Shown here: positions 9,449 through 18,875 of the stretch, one piece after another | Numbering within the stretch: the first letter of the stretch is position 1 | Layout of the letters: each line of letters begins with the position of its first letter | Position numbers and translations under genes: made by a program | Notes under the pieces: model-generated | Told to the model about the DNA's origin: nothing | Seen by the model: only the letters and a program-made list of their open reading frames with translations | Database searches by the model: none | From: Parcubacteria bacterium C7867-008 | Lineage (GTDB): Bacteria > Patescibacteriota > Minisyncoccia > Phycocordibacterales > Phycocordibacteraceae | Direction: 5' to 3' | DNA: 32,854 nucleotides | Assembly: GCA_001189215.1 (NCBI GenBank) | Contig: LFCR01000005.1 | Location: 1-32,854, forward strand

Positions 9449-10573
9449 TTATGTCGCAAGGCTAGAAATTACTTCTCGAATTTGAGAGACCACGTATACT
9501 TGCTCCTCTTCAGTAATATCTGTGCCACTCGGTATATAGAACCCTTCCCGACCGGCTTCAGATGCAATTGGACAGTCTCCTGCCTGAACGAGACCGCGTT
9601 CAATGAATATTTCCTGGTCATTAAACGGGATAAAGTCTTCACGAGACTCAACGCCACGTGCCTGTAAATCCTTCATTAGTTTCGTACGCTTCCCTGCATA
9701 CTTACCTTCAAGACGCACATTGTACATCCACCACACACTCTTGGTGTCTGGTAACTCAGTTGGAAGGCGTAATCCTTCAATACCTGCAAGATGCTCGTTG
9801 TAGTACGCAGCCATAGTGCGCTTACGACTAAGTATCTCTTCAATGCGACCAAGTTGAGCAACCCCGATTGCAGCCTGGAGATTCGTAAGTCGATAATTGT
9901 ATCCAATATCTGCATGCATAAACTTGTTTGGTGAACCAAAGGCAAGAGCTTTCAAAGATCGTGCTCGTGCTGCGTGCTCTGGATTGTGCATGGTGAGCAT
10001 GCCTCCCTCTCCTGTAGTTATGATTTTGTTGGCATAGAAACTGAAGCATCCAATATCACCGAACGAACCTGCTTTCTTTCCTTTGTACTCTGCACCATGC
10101 GCTTCGGCAGCATCCTCAATAACATAGAGGTTGTGCTTCTTGGCGATAGCCATAATCGGATCCATGTCCGCCACCTGTCCATATATATGGACAACCAGAA
10201 TGGCTTTGGTACGCGGAGTGATCTTACTCTCGAGTAGTGCAGGATCCATATTCAGTGTGTCTGGTTCTGAATCTATAGCAACGGGTGTTGCTCCTTGATA
10301 CAAAATGGCAAAGAAGGTTGCCATGTTAGTGAAGGACGATGCAAGCACTTCGTCTCCAGGGCCGATCTTAAGTGTAGCTAGTGCAAGGTGAAGTGCAGCA
10401 GTACCACTACTTACCGTAACAGCATCTTCCGTACCGCAGAATGCAGCAAACTCTTTTTCGAATCGAGGAATGTAGGTACCGCTAAACCCTGAGATTTCAG
10501 TTCGGTTCAGCGCATCATTCACATATTCACTTTCCTCTTTGCCAAATAGTGGCTTCCCGACAGGTACGTACAT
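9449..10573 (-). CDS. DegT/DnrJ/EryC1/StrS aminotransferase, perosamine-synthase-like
   Basis: 374 aa; HIYGQVADMDPIMAIAKKHNLYVIEDAAEAHGAEYKGKKAGSFGDIGCFSFYANKIITTGEGGM; adjacent to gmd. Confidence 0.9.
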   Translation of the reverse strand: MYVPVGKPLFGKEESEYVNDALNRTEISGFSGTYIPRFEKEFAAFCGTEDAVTVSSGTAALHLALATLKIGPGDEVLASSFTNMATFFAILYQGATPVAIDSEPDTLNMDPALLESKITPRTKAILVVHIYGQVADMDPIMAIAKKHNLYVIEDAAEAHGAEYKGKKAGSFGDIGCFSFYANKIITTGEGGMLTMHNPEHAARARSLKALAFGSPNKFMHADIGYNYRLTNLQAAIGVAQLGRIEEILSRKRTMAAYYNEHLAGIEGLRLPTELPDTKSVWWMYNVRLEGKYAGKRTKLMKDLQARGVESREDFIPFNDQEIFIERGLVQAGDCPIASEAGREGFYIPSGTDITEEEQVYVVSQIREVISSLAT

Positions 10574-10578
10574 ATAGC

Positions 10579-10959
10579 TTAGGAAACGAGAGGAACTTCA
10601 AGACGGATTACGTCTTTCTCATAATCTCCGCCCTTACGAGGACCTTTCGTAAGCGAGAGTGTTGTTGAGGGCTCAAGTGCCTTGAGGGCATGATGTTCAC
10701 CAATCGGATGACGTACGAGATCTCCCGCTTTGATAATTGCCTTCTCAAGTTCGCCATCGTAACCGTCGCGTCCATAACACTCGAGACTCCCTGACAGGAC
10801 ATAATCCCACTGTTCGCTGTGCTCGTGGAAGTGGTTTGCACGTACCGCTCCAGTCTCATAGGTGATGTACGTAACTGCATCCACTTCTACGTGTGTAAGA
10901 ATGTCGCGGATCTCTCCACGTCCGTCAGTAAAGTTTGGGTCTTTGTGATGAATTTCCAT
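10579..10959 (-). CDS. cupin-domain protein (sugar epimerase/isomerase-like)
   Basis: 126 aa; ANHFHEHSEQWDYVLSGSLECYGRD...GDLVRHPIGEHHALKAL. Confidence 0.8.
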   Translation of the reverse strand: MEIHHKDPNFTDGRGEIRDILTHVEVDAVTYITYETGAVRANHFHEHSEQWDYVLSGSLECYGRDGYDGELEKAIIKAGDLVRHPIGEHHALKALEPSTTLSLTKGPRKGGDYEKDVIRLEVPLVS

Positions 10960-10962
10960 AGG

Positions 10963-12237
10963 CTATTGAATAGTTGGGGTTGGGATCGGAATAATAAACT
11001 TACCACCATTAGCAGTGAATTCACTGTTGTTGCGAATAATTTCTGGAGCAAAGTTCCAGGCAAGAAGAAGTGCATAATCAGGTTTCTTCTCCAAGAGCTT
11101 TGCATCGGCATATATAGGAATGTGTGCGCCCGGAGTAAATCGTCCTATCTTAAGCGGTGCTCGCTCAGTAGCGAATGCAACGTGTCGCTTAGTGAAACCA
11201 CAGTAGTTGAGAAGTGTCATGCCCTTTGCTGGGGTAGACACAAGAGCAATGGTCTTACCTTCTGAACGAATCTTTTCTACAAGGGTCATGAGATCTTCCC
11301 TGTTCTTCTCAACTTTCAGTGCAAATGCTTTGAGCATACTAATATCATGCAGTTTGGCCTCAGTTTCCTCTGCAAGAAGATCGTGAACACTATGATCAAT
11401 TTCACGCTGACCTTTCTTTCCAATGTATACGCGAAATGAACCGCCATGAATAGCAGACTTCTCAACAGCGAAGACTTCACGTCCAAACTGCTCTACGAAT
11501 GTAGTTACTGGTTTGAGTGAGAGATACGAGAGATGCTCATGATAGATAGTGTCGTATTCAAGATGCTCGATAAGAGTACCGAAATGTGGTGATTCGAATA
11601 TGAACACTCCATCATCAGTGAGAAGTGTGTCACATGCACTTAGTACAGAGTGTAGATCATCAATGTGTGCAAATACGTTCGTACCGACAATTACCGATGC
11701 CTTTCCGTGCTTCTCTGTAAGAAGATTTGCTGCATCGGGCCCAAAGAAATCACAGTAAGTTGGGATGCCGCGCTCATTAGCAATCTCAACAATGTTTGGC
11801 GCTGGATCTACACCTGCCACATCCATCCCAACATCCTTAAAAGATTGAAGTAGAGTGCCGTCGTTACTTCCTACATCAACCACAAGACTGTCCTTTTTTA
11901 GAGATAGTCGCTCAGCAACTGCTGCGGCAAATGCATCCCAGTGCTTCTTTCCAGTTGCCGTTGTAGAAGACTGATACGGGTAATCAAACTGATAGAGTAC
12001 GCGCGGATCAACCACGTGCGTTAGTTGTGAGAGTCCACAAGCGTTACACAGCATCACTCGTAGTGGATATGAAAGTTCTGGTAGATCTAGTTCTTCAGCG
12101 ACACGGAATTGGTCTGCCGGAGGAGTGTGCCCGAGATCAAGATACTCGATAAGATCAGCACTCTTACACATACGACACGCAGAAAGGGACCGACACAGGT
12201 CTTCAGTTCGTTCGCGTTGTACGTCTTTCATACTCAT
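10963..12237 (-). CDS. C-methyltransferase-type SAM methyltransferase with N-terminal zinc-binding domain
   Basis: 424 aa; CRMCKSADLIEYLDLGHTPPADQF...LCNACGLSQL; VVDVGSNDGTLLQSFK; FEHLEYDTIYHEHLSYLS region as in deoxysugar C-methyltransferases. Confidence 0.85.
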   Translation of the reverse strand: MSMKDVQRERTEDLCRSLSACRMCKSADLIEYLDLGHTPPADQFRVAEELDLPELSYPLRVMLCNACGLSQLTHVVDPRVLYQFDYPYQSSTTATGKKHWDAFAAAVAERLSLKKDSLVVDVGSNDGTLLQSFKDVGMDVAGVDPAPNIVEIANERGIPTYCDFFGPDAANLLTEKHGKASVIVGTNVFAHIDDLHSVLSACDTLLTDDGVFIFESPHFGTLIEHLEYDTIYHEHLSYLSLKPVTTFVEQFGREVFAVEKSAIHGGSFRVYIGKKGQREIDHSVHDLLAEETEAKLHDISMLKAFALKVEKNREDLMTLVEKIRSEGKTIALVSTPAKGMTLLNYCGFTKRHVAFATERAPLKIGRFTPGAHIPIYADAKLLEKKPDYALLLAWNFAPEIIRNNSEFTANGGKFIIPIPTPTIQ

Positions 12238-12248
12238 ATCGTTTCAAA

Positions 12249-13088
12249 TTATGACTGTTTCTTTTCGACCAACTTCTCCCATATAGCTAGGTGGTCTTTG
12301 GTATATTTCTCCCACGTCCAGTCTGCTAGCTTTTGTTTTTGGAGCGTAGCAAAAATTGCATTCAGTTGGTCCTGCGTGGTAAACGGATGATCTACACCGC
12401 TATGGTTATGATACCCATCAAGAGGCGCAATAGTTTCAAGTCCAGCATTCATTGCATCGAGAAGTGCCATTGAACCCTGATCAAGAGCAAAGTACAGGTA
12501 GTACTTAGAATTCATAAGAATCTGATCTTGTACATCACGATCAAATTCAGCATGATATTCGATATTTAACCCTAGAGCTCGTAGTCCATCGACATCCCAG
12601 TTCTTGCCCATGATGCGGAAGATAAATCGTTTTGGATCTATCGTCTTCGCAAGTTCCGTAAGCATTGATTCACGCTTCACTCCATCTGGGTACACGTTGG
12701 TAAGGATTGCAATGGGAATCGGAACGACGTGTTCATCAACTGCAGGAAGCACATATGTTAGTTTGTCTTGTGGGAGTCCTTCTTTTATAAGCTCATCAAC
12801 CATTTGCTGGGACATACAGATACCCATATCTGCGGTCTTCATTCCCTCTTTGAGGAGATCCATTTTCGACTCTGTATTGAGATGCGTCACCATCAAGGTA
12901 TTGATGGAATCAACATGCTTATAACCAATATAGATGATGTGATGGTTGATATCGTACTTTGGATCTGGTACGTCGGTTACGACACTCTTAATCCCAAGCC
13001 TTTCTAGCTCTTCGTTCATTTTCCATGCGAACTTGCTCAAGATGCCGTTGGTAAATGCCATCTCATAGTTGACGAGGTTTACTTGCAT
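12249..13088 (-). CDS. putative glycosyltransferase (GT4-like C-terminal half)
   Basis: 279 aa; KYYLYFALDQGSMALLDAMNAGLETIAPLDGYHNHSGVDHPF acceptor/nucleotide-site-like segment. Confidence 0.65.
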   Translation of the reverse strand: MQVNLVNYEMAFTNGILSKFAWKMNEELERLGIKSVVTDVPDPKYDINHHIIYIGYKHVDSINTLMVTHLNTESKMDLLKEGMKTADMGICMSQQMVDELIKEGLPQDKLTYVLPAVDEHVVPIPIAILTNVYPDGVKRESMLTELAKTIDPKRFIFRIMGKNWDVDGLRALGLNIEYHAEFDRDVQDQILMNSKYYLYFALDQGSMALLDAMNAGLETIAPLDGYHNHSGVDHPFTTQDQLNAIFATLQKQKLADWTWEKYTKDHLAIWEKLVEKKQS

Positions 13089-13157
13089 ACGTACTTATTT
13101 CTTATTGTATCTTTGCTGTCTACCTATGTATAGGTATAGATATAATTGACAAAAATA

Positions 13158-13175
13158 TTATTTCTCGGGAAATAA
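13158..13175 (-). terminator. intrinsic terminator downstream of 13184-13798
   Basis: minus strand TTATTTC-CCGA-GAAATAA followed by TATTTTTG. Confidence 0.75.
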
Positions 13176-13183
13176 GTATTTAA

Positions 13184-13798
13184 TTATCCAGCAGTAACAG
13201 GATACGGATGATACTCAAACATATCGGATGGATAAGTTTTTTTCATATAGTCACAAACATGAGGCCACTCCCAAATAAGTACCTTCTTCTTGCTGATACG
13301 TTCAAGAGTCTGCATTGCGTTGCGTGTGTCATCCGCATGATCAATGAAGAACATAAATACTGCACGGCAGTATGTTACATCCCACTGCTTTGTATGCTGC
13401 TCGAGCCAAGAGGCATTTGGAGATACGAGATCGAGTTGAAATACATCGAGACCACTTTCCTTTGCCTGCGCAACAAATTCTTCTGCAAGGTCTGCCCCTT
13501 GTATTGAGTAATAGGGTTTCAATTGCTCAACAAGTCTTCCATAGCCACATCCCGCCTCTAGAACTGTTTCGGGTGAATGACGATCGAGTGCAGCACGCAA
13601 TTCTTTAATTGTTGGGTGTTTATCAACGGCCGGAAGTTCTGCAATGCGTTTCTTGGTACCTAGGGTGTATTCCTTATCATCTACCCAATAGTGCTTATAT
13701 CCCGAGCGATGTCGTGGGAGTCGCTTATATGCGTATGCGCGAAACGGGGGGAGCTTGTATAGGAAGCTCAATATATGTAACCGGAGTTCAGCCTTCAT
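13184..13798 (-). CDS. class I SAM-dependent methyltransferase
   Basis: 204 aa; SPETVLEAGCGYGRLVEQLKPYYSIQGADLAEEFVAQAKESGLDVFQLDL. Confidence 0.85.
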   Translation of the reverse strand: MKAELRLHILSFLYKLPPFRAYAYKRLPRHRSGYKHYWVDDKEYTLGTKKRIAELPAVDKHPTIKELRAALDRHSPETVLEAGCGYGRLVEQLKPYYSIQGADLAEEFVAQAKESGLDVFQLDLVSPNASWLEQHTKQWDVTYCRAVFMFFIDHADDTRNAMQTLERISKKKVLIWEWPHVCDYMKKTYPSDMFEYHPYPVTAG

Positions 13799-13831
13799 GT
13801 GAGAGATTATAAATGCACGTGGCTGTTTTCC

Positions 13832-14530
13832 CTATTTCACTCCTCTAAGAAACGCATCACGCAATGCACGCATGCGTATATAAGGCGATTCCCAGAAGCG
13901 GAGCCATTTCCAAGCACCACTCCATGCGGAGATCATGGCTACTGAGCCGCTACGAGTTCTATTGCGAGTTCCTGCCAACAACCACTTCCAACCACCACTC
14001 CAGCCTTTTGTTGGGATCCACGCCCACTTACGAGCGCCTGCCCATGCCCACTTACGTGCAAACTGCATTGAAGCAACTCTCTGCTTTTCTCCAACAACAC
14101 TCCATGCGGTAGCAGCGCGATTATATAGGTCTTGCAGTGATTGAGATGGAATGGGAGTACCGTGTAATTCTTCTCGGTACAACGTTACTAACTCTTCACA
14201 GAATCCAAGTAACACATGGTCATTACGAATACCTCGTATATTTTTGAGACCATACGTACGATCTTCAAACTGCCAGAGAACAATATGTGCAGATAGCGCT
14301 GTTAGATCACTACCTACCGATACACGCTTTAAGAATGCTTCAGGAAAACGTGACGCATCTTCAGGAGATAGTTCACCGAGAATGGCGTCTTCCCACTGCC
14401 CTACTTCTTTGGGAATACCTAGAATGGCTTCATATGAAAAGCAATCAATACCATCCTTTCCGATAGGATGCTCTTGTAAGGATGCAAGTGCTTGATCCTT
14501 TTTCTTCTGATCGTTAAAAAATGCTTCCAT
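13832..14530 (-). CDS. uncharacterised protein with Trp-rich repeat C-terminus
   Basis: 232 aa; N-terminal globular region, then ARKWAWAGARKWAWIPTKGWSGGWKWLLAG...AWSGAWKWLRFW; tandemly arranged between cluster genes. Confidence 0.75.
   Translation of the reverse strand: MEAFFNDQKKKDQALASLQEHPIGKDGIDCFSYEAILGIPKEVGQWEDAILGELSPEDASRFPEAFLKRVSVGSDLTALSAHIVLWQFEDRTYGLKNIRGIRNDHVLLGFCEELVTLYREELHGTPIPSQSLQDLYNRAATAWSVVGEKQRVASMQFARKWAWAGARKWAWIPTKGWSGGWKWLLAGTRNRTRSGSVAMISAWSGAWKWLRFWESPYIRMRALRDAFLRGVK
13904..14109. repeat. degenerate in-frame internal repeats encoding W-rich motifs
   Basis: ccatttccaagcaccactccatgc (13904) vs ccacttccaaccaccactccagcc (13982), 78 nt apart; cccacttacg at 14023 and 14047, 24 nt apart; cactccatgcgg at 13918 and 14098, 180 nt apart; all spacings multiples of 3. 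Confidence 0.7.
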
Positions 14531-14535
14531 ACGAA

Positions 14536-15579
14536 TCAGTTATAACGTAAGAGTTCCGTAGCTGCACGTATACACGCTTGCACCGGAACATTGCCAAATG
14601 GTTTAAGTCTGCCTTCACGATGCGCATCTAAATACGCAAGATCGTCATGTGCCTCCTCATCTTCTTGGAGACGATATAAGACACGCGCCGCTGGATGATA
14701 AAACGGGAGCCAGTTGGCCGTGCCTTTGTGCGCAATAGCAAGTACAGGAACTTTAAGGAAACAAGCCAGGTGAGTGATACCGGTGTCCACGCCAATAAAT
14801 AACTTTGAACCACCAATAAGTGCACTGAGTTGCTTACCGTTCATCCCACACGCAGCGATACAACGCTCTGGTGCAGAGCTTTTCGTTATAAGTGTATTGA
14901 TCCATTCCTTTTCTGATGGAGATCCTGAAATAACAAATGTTAGTTCTTTATTGTGCGCCAAGAGAGCATTTAAGAATTCAAGTGCGGCATCGGGTTCAAA
15001 AGAACGTTTCTCGGATGAACCACGCGGATGGATAAACACATACTGCTTACCCTCTAGACCTAGAGTACAGACTATTTCAGTATCTGGTGTGATCTGTAAT
15101 GTGGGAGTTTGTTGCATATTCTCCTCTATCCCAAGTGCCACTGCAACTGAACGAAGAGTGTTCAAGAACGGGACATTTGTGTCGTATACAAGAGTTTTGG
15201 TATACAACTTCTTACTAAGTGAATCATCATCCTCAAATCCAATGAGGCAACTCCCTGGCATGCGCGTAAGAAGCCATGCGGTCCATTTAACCTGCCTTGG
15301 TACTCGTCCGGGTGTTGGTTGAAGTATGGCTAGTCGACCTGGCTGAATAAATTGTATGAGCGTAAAGATAGAAAATATCTTTGAACGAGCAACTTGAACC
15401 ACTCTAAGGAATGGGTACGAGCCAATAAAACCTTTCAAGAAACCTCTATTGCGTGGAATAAGTATGGTTATGTTCGGTGCAACACCACTCTTATGCAAGT
15501 GCTCAGCAAAGTAGACAGCCATTAGAAAATCTCCAATGGATCCATTCTGAAATAGAATTACTTCCTTGTATCGCTTCAT
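14536..15579 (-). CDS. glycosyltransferase family 9 / heptosyltransferase-like
   Basis: 347 aa; QNGSIGDFLMAVYFAEHL, FIHPRGSSEKRSF, LFIGVDTGITHLACFLKVPVLAIAH. Confidence 0.88.
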   Translation of the reverse strand: MKRYKEVILFQNGSIGDFLMAVYFAEHLHKSGVAPNITILIPRNRGFLKGFIGSYPFLRVVQVARSKIFSIFTLIQFIQPGRLAILQPTPGRVPRQVKWTAWLLTRMPGSCLIGFEDDDSLSKKLYTKTLVYDTNVPFLNTLRSVAVALGIEENMQQTPTLQITPDTEIVCTLGLEGKQYVFIHPRGSSEKRSFEPDAALEFLNALLAHNKELTFVISGSPSEKEWINTLITKSSAPERCIAACGMNGKQLSALIGGSKLFIGVDTGITHLACFLKVPVLAIAHKGTANWLPFYHPAARVLYRLQEDEEAHDDLAYLDAHREGRLKPFGNVPVQACIRAATELLRYN

Positions 15580-16595
15580 ATCGTTTTTACCAGGCGATCC
15601 ATAAGAATCTCTAACCCTTCAGCCTTCGCAACTGCTTGCATGTGCGTACGTTGAGCATCTTGATCGTCAGCAGCTAATAGTCGAGAGAGTCTGAATGCAA
15701 GATCCGCTGCATCAGAGAAATAATATTGATCTCCGGCGCGCTCTTTAAAATCTTTGCTTCGTGCAAGCACCAAGCATCCACTTGCTGCTGCTTCGAATAA
15801 TGTCTTATCAAACATACCGCTCGGTGAACAGTTAACAAAAATACTGTGTCTATGAAACATCACCGGTACTTCTGTGTTTGGGACACCTGCCATAAACATA
15901 ACTGATCGATCTGGAAATTGACGCTGCACTCGCTGCTGCAACGTTGCATAGAATGATTCGTACGCAGGAAGTGGTGAGCCAATGAAGGTAGCGGTAAATG
16001 ATGTACCCTTCTTCTTAAGAATCTCAAGCGCATCAATTAATATCTCTGGGTGTTTGGACGGTGCCATGCGCGCAAGAAATAGTATGGACTCTCGCATGCG
16101 GCCCTCAAATATGGGGCTTGAGAACCGTTCTAAATCTACACCCACAGGCATAAGAACTGTTTTCTTGTATTTAGCCGTATATGAATCTTTCGAAGTGCAG
16201 AATACATTCTTACAGAACAACACTGCCAAATCTGTAAGCAACGAACCTGCATAGTGATTCCTCCAAAGGTATGCCGGCTTGTGTAGTAACTTCCATACCC
16301 ATCCAGCAACAAGGAGGTACTCCTGGTTCATGTGTATGAGCACACGGTCGTACTCATATCGCAGACTCAATGTCAGGATCAGAAAACGTAGCGCATACAC
16401 AAACGAAGGAGCTCTACCCTTCTCTTTACCAAGAGAGTGCACACGAACGTTCGCCGGTAGCGTGTGCCTACCCTCCTTTAAACAGATAACGGTAAGTTGA
16501 TCTGTACGTTTTGCTAGGCCTTCCACCCAACCGTGGTACACGCTGAGGGTTGGATCATCGAGATCCAATGCTTGTGTCACAAAGAGCAACTTCAT
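15576..16595 (-). CDS. glycosyltransferase family 4-like
   Basis: 339 aa; VLMPVGVDLERFSSP, ILFLARMAPSKHPEILIDAL, FEAAASGCLVLARS. Confidence 0.88.
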   Translation of the reverse strand: MKLLFVTQALDLDDPTLSVYHGWVEGLAKRTDQLTVICLKEGRHTLPANVRVHSLGKEKGRAPSFVYALRFLILTLSLRYEYDRVLIHMNQEYLLVAGWVWKLLHKPAYLWRNHYAGSLLTDLAVLFCKNVFCTSKDSYTAKYKKTVLMPVGVDLERFSSPIFEGRMRESILFLARMAPSKHPEILIDALEILKKKGTSFTATFIGSPLPAYESFYATLQQRVQRQFPDRSVMFMAGVPNTEVPVMFHRHSIFVNCSPSGMFDKTLFEAAASGCLVLARSKDFKERAGDQYYFSDAADLAFRLSRLLAADDQDAQRTHMQAVAKAEGLEILMDRLVKTI

Positions 16596-17731
16596 ACTGC
16601 AAGACGTGTTATGTCCGCAATAATATCTGCTGGTGTTGAACGTGCAGAAGCAAGATGTGCGAGTACTGCAGCCTCAGCTTGCATAGAGTATTCACTTCTC
16701 ATACGTGAGTCCTCAATCATGTGACGAATATTGTGCAGCAGTTGATTTGCGTCACCAGGAGGTGCTGCAAGTACCGAATCATTGCCTTTCAATACCTCCC
16801 CAACAATTCCAACATCTGAACTTATGATTGGCACCCGTGCGAGTGCAGCTTCAATAAGTGTGATGCTGTACCCCTCATACGCGCTCGCCTGTATGTAGCA
16901 CTGCGCACTGCGCATCAAACCACGGACATCTGTACGCCATCCAAGGAATCGAACACGATTCTCAATGTGCAGTTCTTTAGCGAGCCGTTCAAGTCGTGGA
17001 CGTTCGCTTCCCTCACCTGCGATCACGAGACCTGCAGAAGGATATGAATCTTTGACCCATGCGAGTGCATAGAGAATATCCTCAATACGTTTCTCTGGCT
17101 CAAGACGACTTGCCGTGAACAGCGTAAAGGGGTATACGGGTTCTGGAAATGGAACAGGCTGCACAGCTTCGGGTGTTACTTGTATAGGCAGTACTGATAC
17201 TGATTCCATATCTGATCCATATCGAGCGATCAAAGAATCCTTGATACGCTGAGACACCACCCGTACACCGTGTGCTTTTGGAAGTACGCGGTCTGCAATG
17301 CTCTGACGTATGCGGTTTAGAAGCGGCAGCCGAACCTGCACACTTCTACTCATACCGGTTCGAGTAAACCAAGGTGAAAACACATCTGTATGGAGCTGTA
17401 CGTGGAGTTTGGTATTTGTACCTTGTATGACCTTTAATGCAGCCCATCCATATTCAAAAGGATCCTGTGCTGATACCACTGCAATATTTGCTGTACGCAC
17501 CAATGCTCGTGCACGAGATTTAATAGCGAAGATTACGCTGATCTTATTACCAGTAACACCATGTAGGATGAGCGGACCTTCAGTGATTTCTTGCTGCTTC
17601 TTTGCGCGAGAAAGGATATGTAATACTCCGCCGGTCTTTGCTACTTCTTCCGCATATGCACGCATACGGCTCCGTACAGCAGTACCTTCCTCAAATATTC
17701 CTGGGTCATTTGATACGAAAAGTATGTTCAT
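16592..17731 (-). CDS. glycosyltransferase family 4-like
   Basis: 379 aa; FTLFTASRLEPEKRIEDILYALAWV, VIAGEGSERPRLERLAKELHIENRVRFLGW, EGYSITLIEAALARVPIISSDVGIVGEVL. Confidence 0.93.
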   Translation of the reverse strand: MNILFVSNDPGIFEEGTAVRSRMRAYAEEVAKTGGVLHILSRAKKQQEITEGPLILHGVTGNKISVIFAIKSRARALVRTANIAVVSAQDPFEYGWAALKVIQGTNTKLHVQLHTDVFSPWFTRTGMSRSVQVRLPLLNRIRQSIADRVLPKAHGVRVVSQRIKDSLIARYGSDMESVSVLPIQVTPEAVQPVPFPEPVYPFTLFTASRLEPEKRIEDILYALAWVKDSYPSAGLVIAGEGSERPRLERLAKELHIENRVRFLGWRTDVRGLMRSAQCYIQASAYEGYSITLIEAALARVPIISSDVGIVGEVLKGNDSVLAAPPGDANQLLHNIRHMIEDSRMRSEYSMQAEAAVLAHLASARSTPADIIADITRLAV

Positions 17732-18804
17732 ACGCGTGTAAGTATGTCTGCTGTACCGGCAAGCATAGCATCTAGGGTAAATCGTTCTTGGACAGTAGTA
17801 GTACCTTCAGAAAGCTGTTTTGCAAAGCTTGCATCAATAAGTACTCTGATGATCGCTTCTGCGAGTGCCTGAGTGTTTTTAGTTGGCACAATGATTCCGT
17901 TCTTTCCATCTATAACTAGCTCTGGATTGCCGCCTGCATCACTCGCTACGATTGGTTTACCAAGTAACAGTGCTTCTATCAGCACATGAGATAGTCCTTC
18001 GTACTCTGAATTAAGTACAAACATATCTGCCGCCTGCATGTATGAAAGTGTTTCTGCATGTGGAAGTGAGCCGGTGAACTGAACCACACCAGGAGGCGCA
18101 TATCCCTCAAGCTCTTTACGTTCTGGACCATCTCCAATAATTGTTAGAGTTGCATCTGGAACACTCGTGCGAACAATACTCATTGCGTCAATAAGACCTT
18201 TCATTCCCTTCCAAGGAACAAGGCGCGCAACAGAAACAATGGTGTGGGGAGCAAGCTTTCGTGACGGTATCTCTTCATCGATAGATAGGGCGTTATACAC
18301 CACATGAATCTTTTCTACAGGAATACCCCACGTAGTTACAATCCGTTTTAGGTATTCACTTGGAACAATAATCGTACGTGCACTATGAGCAACGAAACAT
18401 TGTGCTGCTCGCATTGCAGCAACGAAAAGTGGGACATTCTTTGTGCGAACAAATGTATCGAGATTCTGAGTTACTCCAAAACGTTGCACACCCTGCTCCC
18501 ATGCGAAGTCTCCTACGATCTTCACTACAAGTGGCTTATTCAAAAACCATGCAGCAAATGCCGTTGGTACTCCCACTGACGCAGGATCCAGTGCCAGGAT
18601 GACATCTGCTTTCTTACCTGTCTTTAGAACTTTAAAGAAGTACGAAATGTGTCGCATCACGCTTGGAAGATGCTTAACTTCGCTAAATTTCACTAATGAA
18701 ACCGAGATATCTCGCTCAGGTAGACCTAGTTCAAGAGTCCGAGCATAGGTAGCCGGACCTCCTGATTCAGGTGGATATAGGGGGGTGGCTATACAGAGCC
18801 GCAT
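17728..18804 (-). CDS. glycosyltransferase family 4-like
   Basis: 358 aa; MRLCIATPLYPPESGGPATYA, TIVSVARLVPWKGMKGLIDAM, EYEGLSHVLIEALLLGKPIVASDAGGNPELV. Confidence 0.93.
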   Translation of the reverse strand: MRLCIATPLYPPESGGPATYARTLELGLPERDISVSLVKFSEVKHLPSVMRHISYFFKVLKTGKKADVILALDPASVGVPTAFAAWFLNKPLVVKIVGDFAWEQGVQRFGVTQNLDTFVRTKNVPLFVAAMRAAQCFVAHSARTIIVPSEYLKRIVTTWGIPVEKIHVVYNALSIDEEIPSRKLAPHTIVSVARLVPWKGMKGLIDAMSIVRTSVPDATLTIIGDGPERKELEGYAPPGVVQFTGSLPHAETLSYMQAADMFVLNSEYEGLSHVLIEALLLGKPIVASDAGGNPELVIDGKNGIIVPTKNTQALAEAIIRVLIDASFAKQLSEGTTTVQERFTLDAMLAGTADILTRV

Positions 18805-18875
18805 ATAGGAATTGTACCAGCCCCACCCGAAGGAGGTTTCATGGGGATTTATAGCGCGTGGTACATTGTGGCTAC

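Noticed and set aside
14774-15322. 182-aa plus-strand ORF antisense to the GT9 gene
   Set aside because: Shadow ORF of a clear glycosyltransferase.
18805-18875. TGTACCA...TGGTACA inverted repeat between divergent GT genes
   Set aside because: Only 7-bp arms separated by a long spacer; likely chance in a divergent promoter region.
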